Assembly: GCA_018697195.1 (NCBI GenBank) | Contig: CM031858.1 | Span: forward strand, 91,421,120-91,485,119 | Length of the DNA: 64,000 nt | Source: Certhia americana | Lineage: Eukaryota; Chordata; Aves; Passeriformes; Certhiidae | Direction of reading: 5' to 3' | Shown here: positions 44,139 through 57,440 of the stretch, in pieces | Layout: the number at the start of each line of letters is the position of its first letter | Numbering within the stretch: position 1 is the stretch's first letter | Notes under the pieces: model-generated | Told to the model about the DNA's origin: nothing | Seen by the model: only the letters and a program-made list of their open reading frames with translations | The model's database searches: none | Translations under genes and position numbers: made by a program

Positions 44139-46140
44139 GATTTTGAGAAACTCTATTATTTATTCTGTAGGCATTTAAGGTAGACAAGTGCCAAAGCAGA
44201 ACAATGGGCAATGCCAGAGACTACTTGAATTAGCTGATGCTAACAAAGATCTTGGCAAATATGAGAATCAGACCTCATCTTTTTTATTAAAATTGCTGGG
44301 TATTTTTTGCTCAGAACAGTTTTTGCCATGCAGGAGGAAAAAAAAAGGAACTTATATATCTCTCTCCTGTGGTTTTTATTTCCAAATTGCCCTTGATGTG
44401 AACCTGTACTTCTGCTTATCCTATACTTCATTCATATGAGAGTAGTTTCTGTAATCTATTTTAAAAAATCATTAATATTTCCTGATCTCTGAGCTATCTC
44501 TGAGATATAATTTTCCATTTACCTGTTTGACTACCAAGAGTTCACAAAAACTACATAAGAATATATGAAGTGTCGCATGAGATCCATAGACTGGGTCACA
44601 TCCCAGTCATCTGTTTCTAAATGAAACAAATATATAAGTAATTCTCACTCAATGCAAATTTCAGAAGGTCATTACCTGCTGTGCAAAGGAATAATGTGAA
44701 AAACATCACTGATTTTTCTGTTTTAGACCAAAGCCCTAATAGATGAGTGCCTCCTAGTTCCAATGTTAAGGGATTTGATGAATGCCAATTCTTCATTCTT
44801 CTTTTCCATCACTGTCATGATTACCAGAATTTATTTTCTCATCAATTCTCTTCCAAACATTTGCCTTCCTTCTTCCACACTGTTTTTCTCCAAACCAAAT
44901 GTTTTTGTGTTTGGGAAACTGACTTGTTTGTGGGTACATTTTTTAAGCATAACAGAACATGCTTGCTATGGGTGCAGATGGATACTCAATGTATGGGAGT
45001 AATCCTGTTTGTTTTTTTCCTGCTATTTTATGCCTGCTCTGTCATGGATAGAACAAAAGTTTCTGTTTAGATGAGAATGGTGGTATTGTTTAATTTAGAA
45101 AATGTTTGCTGAAACCAGTTTTTTAGCTACGCTGCACCCTGCCCTTTGAGCTGCTCTACTGCTCTCCAGACAGCAGTGTTCAGTTACCCAAAACTTTTGG
45201 AAAATGTCATAAGAGAGAAAACAAGCAGGGAAAAGACATCGCAATGGACTGTAAACAATTTCAGATTTTAGTCTTTAATCTTGAAAATTTTGACAAAAAC
45301 ACCTTTTCTGAAAATAATCTCAAGGCTTGAAAAGCAGCAGTCACTGAGTCTGCTTTGATTAAATGTTCTAGAAACATTTTATTCACAACAGTCTAAAGAT
45401 ATAAAATCATGGACTGAGGAGCATTGTTGATTTGATGGAGCATTTTAATTCTCATCACCCTCTGCCTTCTGCTCTCCTCTCATTTATCCAAAGAGGATGG
45501 TTACTTCTTTATCCCACAGGGGGTTACACCTTCACTGCTGTCTCCCTGGTATCCTCTCTTGCACTCTGCTTACATCTCTTGTGCTTAGCTCTTTGTCTGC
45601 AGCTGAATGAGTGATGTAACTAGGTTGAAACTAGAAGAGTTGTGCACAAGCTGCCCTCAGCTGGAAGCTTGTTGTTTTATTTTAGATATGAGGTTATACT
45701 TGCAGAGCTAAAAGCCTGTTAGGTAGAATAAGTGATATTCCCTTTCTCTATAAACACCACTGTCTTGGAGATGAAGTTTGGAGGGTGGAAGAGGATATGA
45801 GTTCCAGTATGTAGCTCTTCACTGCCCACAAGTTGCAGAACCAAGAGCCACAGAATCCCAGCTTGCTCTTTTGTGCGTGTCAGGGAATGTGTCAGTAGCT
45901 AAGGAGTCCTGAATGAGTAAATTGAGTGCAACATGTGAGTAGTAGGCTGTGTGGATTGCATGAAAACATAGGAAGTCTTCTGAAAGGAACTGGGGCTAAC
46001 AGAGAGTGTCTTGCTCCCTTCCTCCTACCTCCTTCTGCTAGCACCTGCATCCTTCCAGGGCTCCTTTTTGTTGGCTCTGATTCAGCAATTCAGAAACAAC
46101 ATATCACCCACTTGCCACAGCAATAAAAAAAATACAACAC

Positions 46141-46159
46141 AAAAAAAAAAAAAAAAAAA
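46141..46159 (+). repeat. A19 homopolymer
   Basis: Uninterrupted run of 19 A, flanked by A-rich sequence with scattered C. No retrocopy body was recognised upstream. Confidence 0.9.
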
Positions 46160-49100
46160 CCAAAAAACAGAAAACACCACGCTGAATGCGTTTTGCTGGT
46201 TTAGTAGGCCACTACAGCTCACACAGGGGCCTGATGAATGCTGAGCTATCACCAGGTAGGTGTAGAGCTGTACAGCTAGGAGCAATGTAAGAGGCCAGTA
46301 AGCTGCCCTTCGTGTGATAGAGAACTCTAAGGTTTCCTGTCCTGGTATGCTTCACCCTCCTTGGTTTGTACTTTTACAGGACATAGTCCAATAAGGAAAC
46401 TACAAGTTCAGAAGTACACCTTGATTTCAGCAGATGTCTGCAGAACTTAGAGACATATTTGATTTTATATATTATATAAATACATAAAGAATATATGAAA
46501 ATATGTAAAAAATTATTTCAGTTGTCATAGTTATCTTACTGTTTTTCAAGTATTCCTGCATGCTATTATTTAAATTGTTTCCTTGATATCAGATATCTCA
46601 CTCAAGATACCCCAAAACTGAATGAGTTAATTTATTTTTGGGAAAGTACCAATGGTCACTTTTGGAGCAGGTTTGAACTCTGTAGTCTCAGATGTTTCAT
46701 GGAAAGTCACGGGCTTTAAACACTCTTATATGAGGAGATGACTTGTCTATAGGTCAGAGTAGACCAGATTCCTAGGCAGTGAAGTGGAATTTTAGCAGTG
46801 TCCTGAAATGTATTGGCCCACTGGAAAACACTTCAGAGCACAGAAGTCCTGTGGTATTTGTTGCACCCAGCTATGGTATTTCTGTCAGCATTCACATGAT
46901 CTTTCCTCTGATGAAGGGGTAATTGTGTTGTTAATTTAGCTTGCATATTTATGACATTTTAAACTAGCTATAAGACAACAAGTATAGGGTGAATATATGA
47001 TAAATAGTTGTTTGGTGCCATGTGGTGGACGACTGCTGAAGGAGGAAGTAAACTCTGTCTAAAGCAGACATTTCTTATAGGGATAGTACTGAAAATCATG
47101 AAGTAAATGCTATGCACTTGTTTCTCTATTTACTAAACTTGGCATACTTTGCAGAAAAAATACACAGTAAATTAAATGGTGGTCAAAGTGCAGACTTGGC
47201 CCTGACTGAGAGAGCAGTTAAGAAACTTATGAACTCTGGTTTGATTGAAGAAAATGAAGAAAACTAAAGATATGAATGAAAAAAGTGTTCTGGCTGTGGA
47301 TTTCAGTGTATGAAGAATGAAAGAATTCTAACTTTGGCATGGGCCTCTGTCCAGATCTGAATAATAACACTGTCAAAGATAATGCAGAGAAAATTGTAAT
47401 AAATGCTGGTGCTCAGTAACCCAAAAAGAGCTTAATGACATGTTCATAATATAGCAAAGATACACACTTTTTGACCACCAGGAAAAAAATACAGAAGCAT
47501 AATATACAGTTCCTTCTAAGTAGAGGTAAATGACTGCTGTAAAGTCAGGGGAAGTCCCATGTGTCTGAAATAAATCTAATGCTGGCTAATAATTTGTAAG
47601 TGTGACTCGACAATGTGGACTTCTTATTCTGACCGCAAATAAAGGACTAATGACTTAAGATAAAAGGGAAAGATTCTATATCCAAGGAGGGTAGAAAATG
47701 TCTTTTTATTAAAGGGATGAAACAGTTGCTCTGTATAACAAAGTACACAAATCAATATTAGATTTGTAAAACAGAGCATAAAAAATGATGATGGTACTCA
47801 GAAGAAATACAGAGATGATGTTGCAAGTTTGAGATTAATGCTCTTGAAATGCTTGGTCCAGTCCTGTTTTCATCGTTTGTAAAGAACATTCAGGCACTGT
47901 AGCTTTTTGAGGGAAGGAAAAAAAAAAAGAGACAAGTTATTACAAGAGAAGCAGGTCAGAGATGTATCAAAAAGCAAACAAACTCAAACAAACAAAAAAC
48001 TAAAAATCCTACAACATAAGCTTCTATATTTCTGTTGTTCAAGTCACTTAACGTGTAATGGGAGACTAGTATTGTTTATACTTATGGGTGGGAGTACATT
48101 TAAGAAAACTAAATAAAGTACACCTGTGTAAGGTTATATGATGAGTTATGCAGCTGCAATGAATCCTAAATACAGGGATGTATTTGAGCCAAAAAATTAA
48201 AATTCTGTGTGTCGTGGTGGCTGTCACACCAGCAGCAATATCCAGGGGGGCAGACTGTACCAGACTGAGCTCATTCAGTTCGTTATTCAACATCTATTCA
48301 CATCTCTTTCTGTTGGACTTGAAGCCACAAACTTTCTGTTTCCTTCCCATCAACTTTTCAAGGGTCATTACTAGTGTGAAGATGTCTGTCCACAACTCAA
48401 AGTTGGGCAGATCAGCTGGGCAGGTCAGTATTTACTCTGGCATTTGCTTTTACAACTAGTAAAGAAAGAAAAAATGTAGATGGTAGATTAAAGAAAATTA
48501 AATTAAAATAAACCAAGACACCAGTGTTGTTTCTGTTGGTCTGCATTGGGATGACCTGTATGTAATGGAAGAGGAAAGCTTTGTTAATTAACTATTTAAT
48601 GTATAGTAAAATGTGGGGTTTGTTCTGAGTGCAAGTTATTCACTTGTGCCATTGATTTAAATGCTTGTTCAGGATGGAGGTCTTATTTTGCATCTCTTGA
48701 AGTAAAATTTTTTTATGATTGATGAAAGAAATATTTTTTGAATATGATGATAATGTTCTGAAGAAGTTAGTGTTAACATAACTTCCATTAATTTCTTTAA
48801 TTCTGTACAATCACTGGTCCTTTTGCTAATCAATATCTAAATATTGTATATTTGTATATATATGTAATGTCACTAAAACACAAAGGAAGGTAAAAGAGGA
48901 TTTTGTGTGGCTATATTTATCTAGGTTTTATGGTGGGTCACACCATAAACTGCAGTTTGTACTGGCACATATGCTGGAGTGTGTGGTGAGGTAAAAAGAC
49001 AGAATAAAATAGTGCTAAGACTGGCTTTTGGAATGTCACATTTTAATGTGTGTATTAGTAATATCTATTATTCAAACATCTGCCACTTTAAATAAAGAAA

Positions 49101-50572
49101 AAACACTTTTAGTAATTTATGAATCTCAAGTGTAAAGAAGACAACTCTCCAGCTAAATCTTATGGCATGTTACCACAGTAGCAAAGAAATGCCTTGATAT
49201 GAGCTGTAGAACATCATCAGATTATAGCTCACTTCTCATGCCATAAATCAGAACATAATTCCTAAGGACAGATTTCTGGAACACTGATTAGCTTATTTCT
49301 TACTAGCATTCCTGTAATTTATAAAATGAAATTCAACATTTTATTGTCTATTTATATCACTTCTTTTGCTTCAAACATATTTCTCTTATTCTTTTTTATA
49401 AAATAGCCAGGAGATTGGTGCTTTTGATTCTTAAAGTTTAGCACAATGTGGCTTACACTTGTTTAAGGTTTCTTCTGTTTATCAAAGGGAAATGGTGTTC
49501 TGTGGCTTGCAGAAAATGGGGGGAAGGTGAGCGTGCTGTACTACAAAACCATTGCACTGTTCCTGCAGGGGCCTGAGTTCAGTATTTCAGAGGTCTTCAG
49601 TGCATCTTTTCAGTGACCAGAAAGGGTTATCCAAAAAGTGACAGGCTGGCACAGGGAAATGTGTTGTGTCCTCACAGGTTTACCATTTGGTTTCTTTCAC
49701 TCAGATGTCTGCCAAAACAAAGATTTATGGAGATGGTGTTAATAAGCCAAACCAGGGATGAAGTAGAAAAGCAATCTATCTTTACAGCACTCAGCTATCC
49801 ACTACAGGTTCAAAATATTAAAAATACTTACCATAAATGAATGAAACCCTCTTCTTTCATACTCAATTATGAAATAGCTGAAGTAAGGAGGAAATTTAAC
49901 AAGATCTTTTCTTAATTTAATCCAGAAATATAGGACGAAAAATGGAGTAATTTCCTGGGGATATATGAGGAGGTTTCAGCATTACATGACCATTATACTG
50001 AGAAGTAATAGTGTACAGCACCACAAATTGTAGTAATGACTTAAAGACATTGCAATTGAAATGAATACTAGTACACATATGTTAATATACTACAAAACCA
50101 AGCCGTAGGAGCTACTGATATCCATAATCTAATAGGATAAGTATATAACATAAATAGCTTCTAGAGCCATTTGGAGAACTGTATCATGCATGAATGAAGT
50201 GGAAAACTATTTTCTTGTGTGATCTTTGAAAGTTTTTGCATATCCTTTGTAAAGCAAGCAGTGAAAATTGAATTGTTGCATATTTCTCATCATCGGAAAT
50301 TCTGTAAGTTACTGGCTTTATTGTGGTTCCATTTCCTTGAAATGAAAAGTGGGTAGTAACACTGGCCAACTTTCTAAGGCCATTTGAAATCTGTAGAAGA
50401 AGGCTTTAAGGAGGTGTTCTTGAGTTATTTTGAATGTGTTTGAATCTGCTGTCTTCAGAGTTTAAATATTGCTTTGTTAATTTTGACAATCAATGGAAAA
50501 TTAAAATGTTAATGAAATACTATGCTATGAGAGATTTATAAAACGTTTAAGGTGTTTATTTATTTTATTTAG

Positions 50573-50633
50573 GGTGAAGTTGTTTTCAGAAATGGAGAGA
50601 GGATGGGAACCATCAAATTTACGCAATTCCAAG
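50573..50633 (+). CDS. GABBR2: GABBR2-type ectodomain exon E (human residues 413-432 plus one base)
   Basis: This 61 bp exon encodes GEVVFRNGERMGTIKFTQFQ plus the first base of the next codon, which is aspartate in human. The acceptor is TATTTAG ending at 50572 and the donor is GTAGGT at 50634. Nineteen of 20 residues match human; the second residue is E instead of Q. In class C receptors this G-x-V-x-F-x-x-x-G segment is the return strand of the ligand-binding fold just before the lobe 1 C-terminus. It lies 34 kb downstream of exon D. The phase 1 end means that the next exon, outside this window, must begin with two bases completing the codon. Confidence 0.95.
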
Positions 50634-53600
50634 GTAGGTTGCAAACAGTTTTCTTTAAATTATGTATGCAGTTTCAAACTTTTGTGTCAGTTACATTTGT
50701 TTAAGGATGTACCATTATTTTGAAAAGGAACTGCTTGGAAGATGCAGAAAGGAACTTAATAAGTTTTTGTTACCTGTTTAAAATGCTGTGTTCTGTACTT
50801 TGAGTGCTGTGAGGTATTTCCAAGAATTTTTCGTGAGGACAATGCCTATACTTATAGAAACTATTGATCTATAGGAAACTGTATCTGTTTTAAAAACCCT
50901 ACTGGTCAGCTAAGTGTCCACTTCTCTAGAGAGTTGTTTCTTTAAAAACTAATGTGAATTGGAATTTAGAGAGGATTTTTGTTGTTAAGCTCTTTCAAGT
51001 TAGTTTTTGCACTCTCTGAAGACTCACTTTTGACATTCTGCAACTGCTTGCTAAAAGTTGCTTCAGGAATCAGTCCCTCAGCGTGTAGAGGACACAAACT
51101 GCTGACCCCATCCCTTGGAGGCAACATGCTCCACAGCACAACTCACCAATCCAGCTGCATCCTCTCAGCCTGAGCTGCTCCTGCAGGGAATGGTCTCAGC
51201 AGTAGAGACCGCAAATGAAGCCGTAGGGATTTGTCAGGGGCCATTTGCAGCCAGGATGAGGCGCTTGCTGGGAGAGGTTTCTGCAGAAATGGTGATTCAT
51301 GTTGTAGCTGTTTCTGCAGTTTATAGAATGCAATTCATGTGGGTTTTTTCCCTAGGCTGAGGCTGAGATAAAACAAGAGATGATTGCATTTAGATGGTCT
51401 TGTGAGGGTAGTCATAAGCTGGCAAGTTCTTTTCATACAATGCATAAGAGAGAAGCTTGCTCTCCCTATGTTTTCAGGAGAGCGCTTTAAACATAATCCT
51501 GCTGACCAAGTTACAAAGGCTCACTCTTTAAACAGAAATTGTCTGCTGTATGGACATTATTATTAATGAACAGCAATGCACTTGAGGGGTTTCTGTTGTT
51601 ACTCGTTCTGAATTACTGAAGCAATCTTCAGTATTGCTCTTGCTTCAGAACTGTAAGTGAGGCTATTAACTCATGTTTCCAGAAGCATTTTGACCCACTA
51701 AAACTTTGCAGACATCCTCTCACGATAATGTAATTTAGGATTTCTTGCTCAACACTAACAATAAATATTGATTGCTTCCTCTTCTTCCTTGCCCTCACCC
51801 CCTCCTTTATTTTTTTCATGATAGTGGTTTTTCCAGCCACATGAAAGAATCATGAGAAAATTTTTATAAGAGGTGTCTATTGCTCAGAAGTCCGGAGGTG
51901 CTCTAATGCATTTTGCCTAAGGTTGTTACATGTACTCTCCTAGAACACCTGAGAGAGGAGGAAGTTTTGCATGTACCCTCTGCACATTAAGGATGTGATC
52001 TGGGATCATGGGCAGGTGCAATATATATCTTCTGTACTAATCCAGAAGAGCAGTAGAAGTCCAGGATAGCTGATTTTATATTGATTTTTATCTCCAACCA
52101 TTCAAACTGAGGTTCTTTATAATGTTTTCAGCTTCATATCAGATACTCTTTAACACCAATGGTTTTACCATCAGCTGAAATATTGTTAGATCAGTAAAAA
52201 CACAGGAGATATCCACCCCTTTAAAATACCTTGCAATTGCAATATTATTATTTCAGAAGTGATTCAGGCACATACTCAGTATTTTGATCATCAACCAAAA
52301 GTTTCCAATTAACCTACAGAAAAAAATAATTCAGGCATCTATGGAGTAATGCCAGAGAAAGGCTGGATTTCTACTTATGCTAACAATAGTCAGTCAACAC
52401 ATTTTAAGGCTCGTCTCAAGTTTTGTGTAGTTTCCCACTCCTTTTGGAAATAAAGAGAATGCAAAAATGTATGAGAAATTGAAATAGGGAACAGTATAAC
52501 AAGATGAAAATTTTCTTTTTTTTTTTAACTACAAATGATAGGCTAAATATTATCAAGGACTTTTCTGTTCTTTTATTGGTATTGTTTTTGTTCAAAGCTT
52601 TTATATTCAATACATGTGGTATAATTGTAGACATTATTAATTTGTTCAAAAGAATCCTTTATTGGTTAGGAAACTTTCTGAAACATTCTCATTAACTTTT
52701 AATAATTCTTGGACCATTGGGAAAGTTCCTAATAATGTAAAGAAGTTAATTAAGTCCAGTGCTTAAAATGGTAAATGGGCTTTTCCTTTGTAGTTATAGC
52801 TGTTAGGAGTGATCAAGCATGAGAGAGATATACAACTCATTGGTTAAAGGTTTAGGTTTTTAAGAGTAAAATACAAATCATGATGATTTCAAGGAAAAAA
52901 GACCACATCAAAGATGTCTTGTAAATGCTTTTGTAAGATTAGTTGTAATTATGAATATAGCTTATGTTAAATGTATTAGTAGCTTATTATCCAGACATAA
53001 TAATTAGGAATTTCCAGTGTTAGTGTTACATACTTCAGTTTTTTCATTTACACAGATTTATAATTTTTTTTATAATTTGAATGAAAGTTGTCACAGTTGT
53101 TCACAGTTGAAATAATTCAATGGAGAAAAATAAAGATCAATATATCAGAACATGGCCAAAACCTCTGTTCCTCATTTTCTTGGGTAGAAAAATCAGTGGG
53201 GCAGTCTCAGCAGCTAAATTTGCCAGTTTTTGCTGGAAACTTTTGTTTTAATGAGACTATCTACAAACATTTTGGCTATGGAAAAAGCAGACAGGCACAT
53301 CTGCCAGAGGCAAGGGAAATCCAGCCTGTGAGGGTTCAAGGGGTAACTGCAGTACAGCTGACATGCTGTGATGAAATTCTGAGTAGCTGGTTTAATTTTG
53401 GATCTAGATACAGTTTTTCCCAAACTCATGCTAGTCATCCTTCTTTTTCAGCTTCTGTGCAGTCTGTTACTTTTGCAAGTGGTCAAACAGATGGTGCCAG
53501 AGATAGCTGTGACCAAACAGCTTGCTGCTTTATAGATCATGAATACCTCCCAGGAATTATTTAGTATGCAGCAGAGAATACAAAGCACACGTAATAGCAT

Positions 53601-54733
53601 TTTCTCCCCCTACCTTACTAGTAAATAAAGAGCAGACTGCTAGTTTAGCTGAGATATCCAATTGATGTTTGAAGTTGGCATCCTTCCGAATGAATGGCAG
53701 TTTTTCCATGGATGCAATTTAAGAACTCTTCTCATAGTCAGACATGTAGTTGAAGTAGATGGTCAAAATCTTTTGTCTAGTGAGAGGTGAAAAAGAGTCC
53801 TGACAACTTTTGTGGGCATATCAGGGCTCAAGGAGGGCAGTAACAAAGCTGAGATTGTAGATTGCTGTGATACGCAAGGCTTCAAGAACAGATCTATACC
53901 TGTCCTTCAAAATGTTTCACTTTGGCTGATCCTTTCTGATTAATCTGCCTGAAGCCTAGAAGGCACCCTGCTTTCAGTCAGATTGCTATTTCTGTCAGGC
54001 ATTAAACAAAACCTAAGAGACATCTGTGTTGGAATAGATTAAGAAGGAAAATCAAAGAATTGTAAACAAATACCAATGAAATGCGCAGAAATCGTGCTTT
54101 GCGCAAATCAGAACGAAAGTCTGTGGTATTGCATATTGGAAAAAACTTTAAGAAGTGGGTGATCACTTCCCACATCCTTCTGGGAAGAATTTAAGTGTTT
54201 CAACTCATTTAGCCAGGTAGTGTGGTATGACATTTGTTAGTGTTGAAAGTTGATCTGCGCACCAAGCGAGAGGGAGAGCGTGACTTGTCAAATAATGCAC
54301 CTTTGGTCTTCTCAGAAAAAGCCTTACTGAACTTCTGCAGTAAAAGCCCCAGATATTCTTCTCTGAGTTTAATCAAAAGAAGTAGAGAAACAAATGTCTA
54401 CTCTACAGTCAAGAGGAAGGTACTCAAGAACCCAGGATTGCTTTCCTGGATCCTCAGTTCATCTATAACTTCTTCTCCATGGACATTAATCCAGCCATGG
54501 AAGAGTTTCTTTTATTATTCTAAATACAGTCTGGCATACTCTCAACTACTGTTGGTCTGTTAGTTCTTGCTTCCACAAAGGCTCATACAAATAATGAGTC
54601 TAATTGCCTTTAAATAGTTTTGGGTTTTTTTTTTTTAATATTTAATATCTGTTCAGTCTGTGGATTTTTTTTCTGTGATGATTGGAGGAATATAATCCAA
54701 TGAATAGAAAAAACTTAGTAAGAACTCTGAAAA

Positions 54734-54735
<2 letters not shown>

Positions 54736-54775
<40 letters not shown>
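54736..54775 (+). repeat. Compound microsatellite (TA)15(CA)5
   Basis: Fifteen TA units run directly into five CA units. It is probably length-variable between individuals. Confidence 0.95.
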
Positions 54776-55347
54776 TAAATATATAAACTGTGGTGTTAAG
54801 TATCCAGAATCAGTGGATTCATACTTCTGGAAAAAAAAAAAAAATTTAAAAGTCAAAATAAAAAGAATAAAATTTTCTTATGAATTTAAAGATTTTTAAA
54901 ATTAAGGAATACCTTCAAATATCTGGATATGAATTTAGGAAAAAAGTTTATAAAGAAATCCATAATTCTGGTGTTTAAGTAATTTTTTAGGAATGATCGA
55001 TAAATAATTGCTAATGTCATATGAGTAATAAACATGTAAATTGAACTGTGGACTGTTTGTCCTGGGCAGAGGATTCTGAGCTGGATCCTTCTGGAAAAGA
55101 TCACCATAGCATAAAAAACTATAATTTTTTAAGCAAAAAAGGGAATTACTGAAGAAGTCAGAAAGCTTACTTCTGACACATCCTAACAGGAGGTCTTGAC
55201 TGTAATCACATGAATGCATATTTTGTAGACTTCTTGCTGTACCATATCCAGTCCATTTTTATCTTCATATTAGTAGTGTAATTTTATTGTAACTGTCCAT
55301 ACCTTAGTAACCATTGGTTTTTTAAGCTTAGTTAGGAATTCTCAATT

Positions 55348-55428
55348 CACAGAATCATAAAATGGTTTGGGTTGAAAGGGATTTTAAAGATCATGCCATG
55401 GGCAAGGGCACCTTGCACTAGACCGTGA
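55348..55428 (-). mobile_element. CR1 LINE 3' fragment
   Basis: CACAGAATCATAAAATGGTT, then GGGTTGAAAGGGATTTTAAA, then a CCATGGGCAAGGGCACCTT segment match the reverse-complement CR1 3' end. A piece of the middle (the usual AGTTCCAACCCCC part) is deleted, and the match ends after CACTAGACC. Confidence 0.85.
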
Positions 55429-55877
55429 TCTATATGAATATTAAAGTACCCACAAAACTGATTTAAAGACCCATTTCAATATGAAGAGGTATACCAAACA
55501 GAACTCTGAAAGGGTGTGCCTTAAATCTGGAGTCACTGAATATTAACATTATCAATTAAGAAGATGAACTAGAATATATAATTATTGAAATGTACGATGG
55601 TCTCTGGGAGAGTCAGCACACACAAGGGGGACCAGGCAAGGATTCAAACAAATATTAAGTATTTGAAGAAGTAATCAGGAGAAAAAAATGCTGGTTTTTT
55701 AGGTCAAATGTCTGATGCTACATTGGGAGCAAACTTCTGGGCAAATATGAAATGGAGAACAATTCACCAGTCCATAACTATATAGAGAGCTGCTTAGAGA
55801 AGATGGTCAAAATGCATGACAGCTGCTGATAAAACAGTTTCTTGTCCTGCCCTCATAACCTGGCTGAGAATGAAGAG

Positions 55878-55936
55878 ATTTGAGCCAATGTTAGGAAAAA
55901 CTTCTTTTCCTGATAAGGATATTTAAACTCTGGAAA
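55878..55936 (+). mobile_element. Short plus-strand CR1 fragment
   Basis: CCAATGTTAGGAAAAACTTC followed by TTTTCCTGATAAGG and AAACTCTGGAA corresponds to the sense-strand CR1 segment GGATATTAGGAARAA...AGGCACTGGAA, with losses. It is opposite in orientation to the fragment 500 bases upstream. Confidence 0.6.
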
Positions 55937-56153
55937 ATGTGTACAATTTCTATCTTTGGAAGTTTTGACAAACAAGTTAAATGGACATTTGAAGTGCTGT
56001 AGACTTTATTCATTGTGCCTTGAGACAGACAAATTACTTTTATTCCATCTTGAGTTCTCTACTACTCCAGCTGTATTTCTTCTAGAGCTGTTGCTCCTCT
56101 GCAGTGTCCATAATGTGACTCTTCACTTTATTTACAAATACTTGCCCATGTTA

Positions 56154-56227
56154 TGCTGTTAATACCACTCATTGTATTTCTCCATATTGTTGCTGTTAAT
56201 ACCACTCATTGTATTTCTCCATATTGT
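56154..56227 (+). repeat. Exact 37 bp tandem duplication
   Basis: A 37-base unit starting TGCTGTTAATACCACTCA occurs at 56154-56190 and again without any difference at 56191-56227. The perfect identity suggests a recent event or an assembly effect. It has no coding role that I can see. Confidence 0.95.
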
Positions 56228-56689
56228 TTCTAGTAAGAGACATAGGATAAGCATGGAACCCTAGACTTGTGATTAGGTTATTTGTAAGGAGGAAACATAA
56301 AATTTAATTGCTCTTCCAGCATCAGTTCTGTGTTCTGTTGTTTTCTTTTTTCCTTTAAATCCACTTTATTTGAATGTAAATGTTTTGATCCCTCAGTCAA
56401 GTGAGTATCAAAACTTCGAGGCCACTCACCCTTTGTCTTCTGGTCTATCATTCTGGATTTTTTTTTCTATGTTGTACAAGGATTTAGCAGGACAAATAGT
56501 GAAAATCATTATCCAGATGTATGTATGAATACAAAGAGGTGAAAACTACAGTTCTCCTCAGGCAGAAAGTGAATTGAAGCTGAGATTTCCCAAGTATATA
56601 ATGGATTTGTGTTATGGGTGGGTATCTGTATTGGAACAGATGTATACTTTACTCTCTGCGATCCAAAAGGCAAGATTTTTCATGACTGT

Positions 56690-57440
56690 TTGAGCTGGAG
56701 GGTGTCTTTGGACCATAAGGTTTAATCATTACATGTGGATTTATTGTCTATCAATTTGTCACATCTTTCATGAATCCATCTATACTTTCAGCCTTCAACA
56801 CATCTACTGGCAACGAGTTTCACAAAATAATTATGCATGTAATGATTAAAGCCCTTCCATCTGTTTGTTTTAAATCAACTGTCTTAGAATTTCACTGGGC
56901 ATACCCTGCTTCTTGTGTTGTGATAAGCAGTGAATGTAACTGTGTCTTGCTTTTTACACATCGTTCAAGTTTTACAGATCTCTCTTATCAATGATTCTTT
57001 TTAGAAATTCGAGTCTTTGTCATCCATGTAGTTCTTCCATCATGTAAAAGCAGCTCTATAATTCTAATAAGCCTCTACCTTTCCTGATATTCTTAATCTT
57101 TTTTTGTGAGAGCTTAATGAGAGCCATGCACAGCTCTGGAACATCCACCTTCATAACTCACATTTCTGAATGGCCTTTCTGCATTATTTTAACTGCTTTC
57201 ACAACATTCTATCTCGCCACATTCATCCTCTTTTTGGCTCTTTGGCCACCAGTGAGAACAGCACTGATGTTTTCAAAGAACCAGCCACAGTAGGTCCAAG
57301 GCTTCATCCTTCATGCTCTTAATCACTTAGTACCAACAGCTGCATTTGTATACCTGATATTCGTTTTCTCTTGTATGTTATGCCGTACCTCATTAGCACT
57401 GAAAAACACCTGTAATTTTATTATTTGTATTTTGCTTGCC
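56690..57440 (-). mobile_element. Ancient L3/CR1-like LINE relic
   Basis: About 700 bases follow, in order, the reverse-complement 3' half of the old amniote L3/CR1-type LINEs seen in reptile and mammal genomes. Landmarks are TTCATGAATCCATCTATACT, CAACGAGTTTCACAA, TTGTTTTAAATCAACTG, TTTCACTGGGCATACCC, TTCTTGTGTTGTGATAAGC, GTTTTACAGATCTCTC, GATGTTTTCAAAGAACC and a distal CATTAGCACTGAAAAACACC segment. No long coding frame survives. Edges are approximate. The match is from memory of the consensus, and the subfamily is not assigned. Confidence 0.75.

Larger units (their letters stand above)
16562..50572 (+). other. 34 kb intron between exons D and E
   Basis: This is the largest intron in the window, from GTAAGT to TATTTAG. 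It holds (GTTT)n and (AAAC)n microsatellites, a CR1 fragment at 20.9 kb, T and A homopolymers, a G/T-rich tract at 39.9-40.1 kb, and three short perfect inverted repeats (32731, 40371, 43371). After 21.2 kb it is almost free of CR1. Open frames scattered through it, mostly under 110 codons, show no recognisable protein. There is no sign of a nested gene that I can support. Confidence 0.88.

Noticed and set aside
44747..45070. 107-codon open frame rich in F, H and C
   Set aside because: The composition reflects T-rich intron sequence. A second frame on the same strand is equally open.
46130..46170. Poly(A) as evidence for a processed pseudogene
   Set aside because: The run is embedded in A/C low-complexity sequence, and no gene-like body lies upstream.
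53088..53564. Longest open frame in the window, 158 codons on the plus strand
   Set aside because: It begins at a non-ATG codon, has no recognisable domain or signal peptide, and lies in an intron. One frame of this length is believable by chance in 64 kb.
54234..54563. 109-codon plus-strand open frame with a basic N-terminus
   Set aside because: No recognised homology. It starts at a weak non-ATG codon and has no supporting signals.
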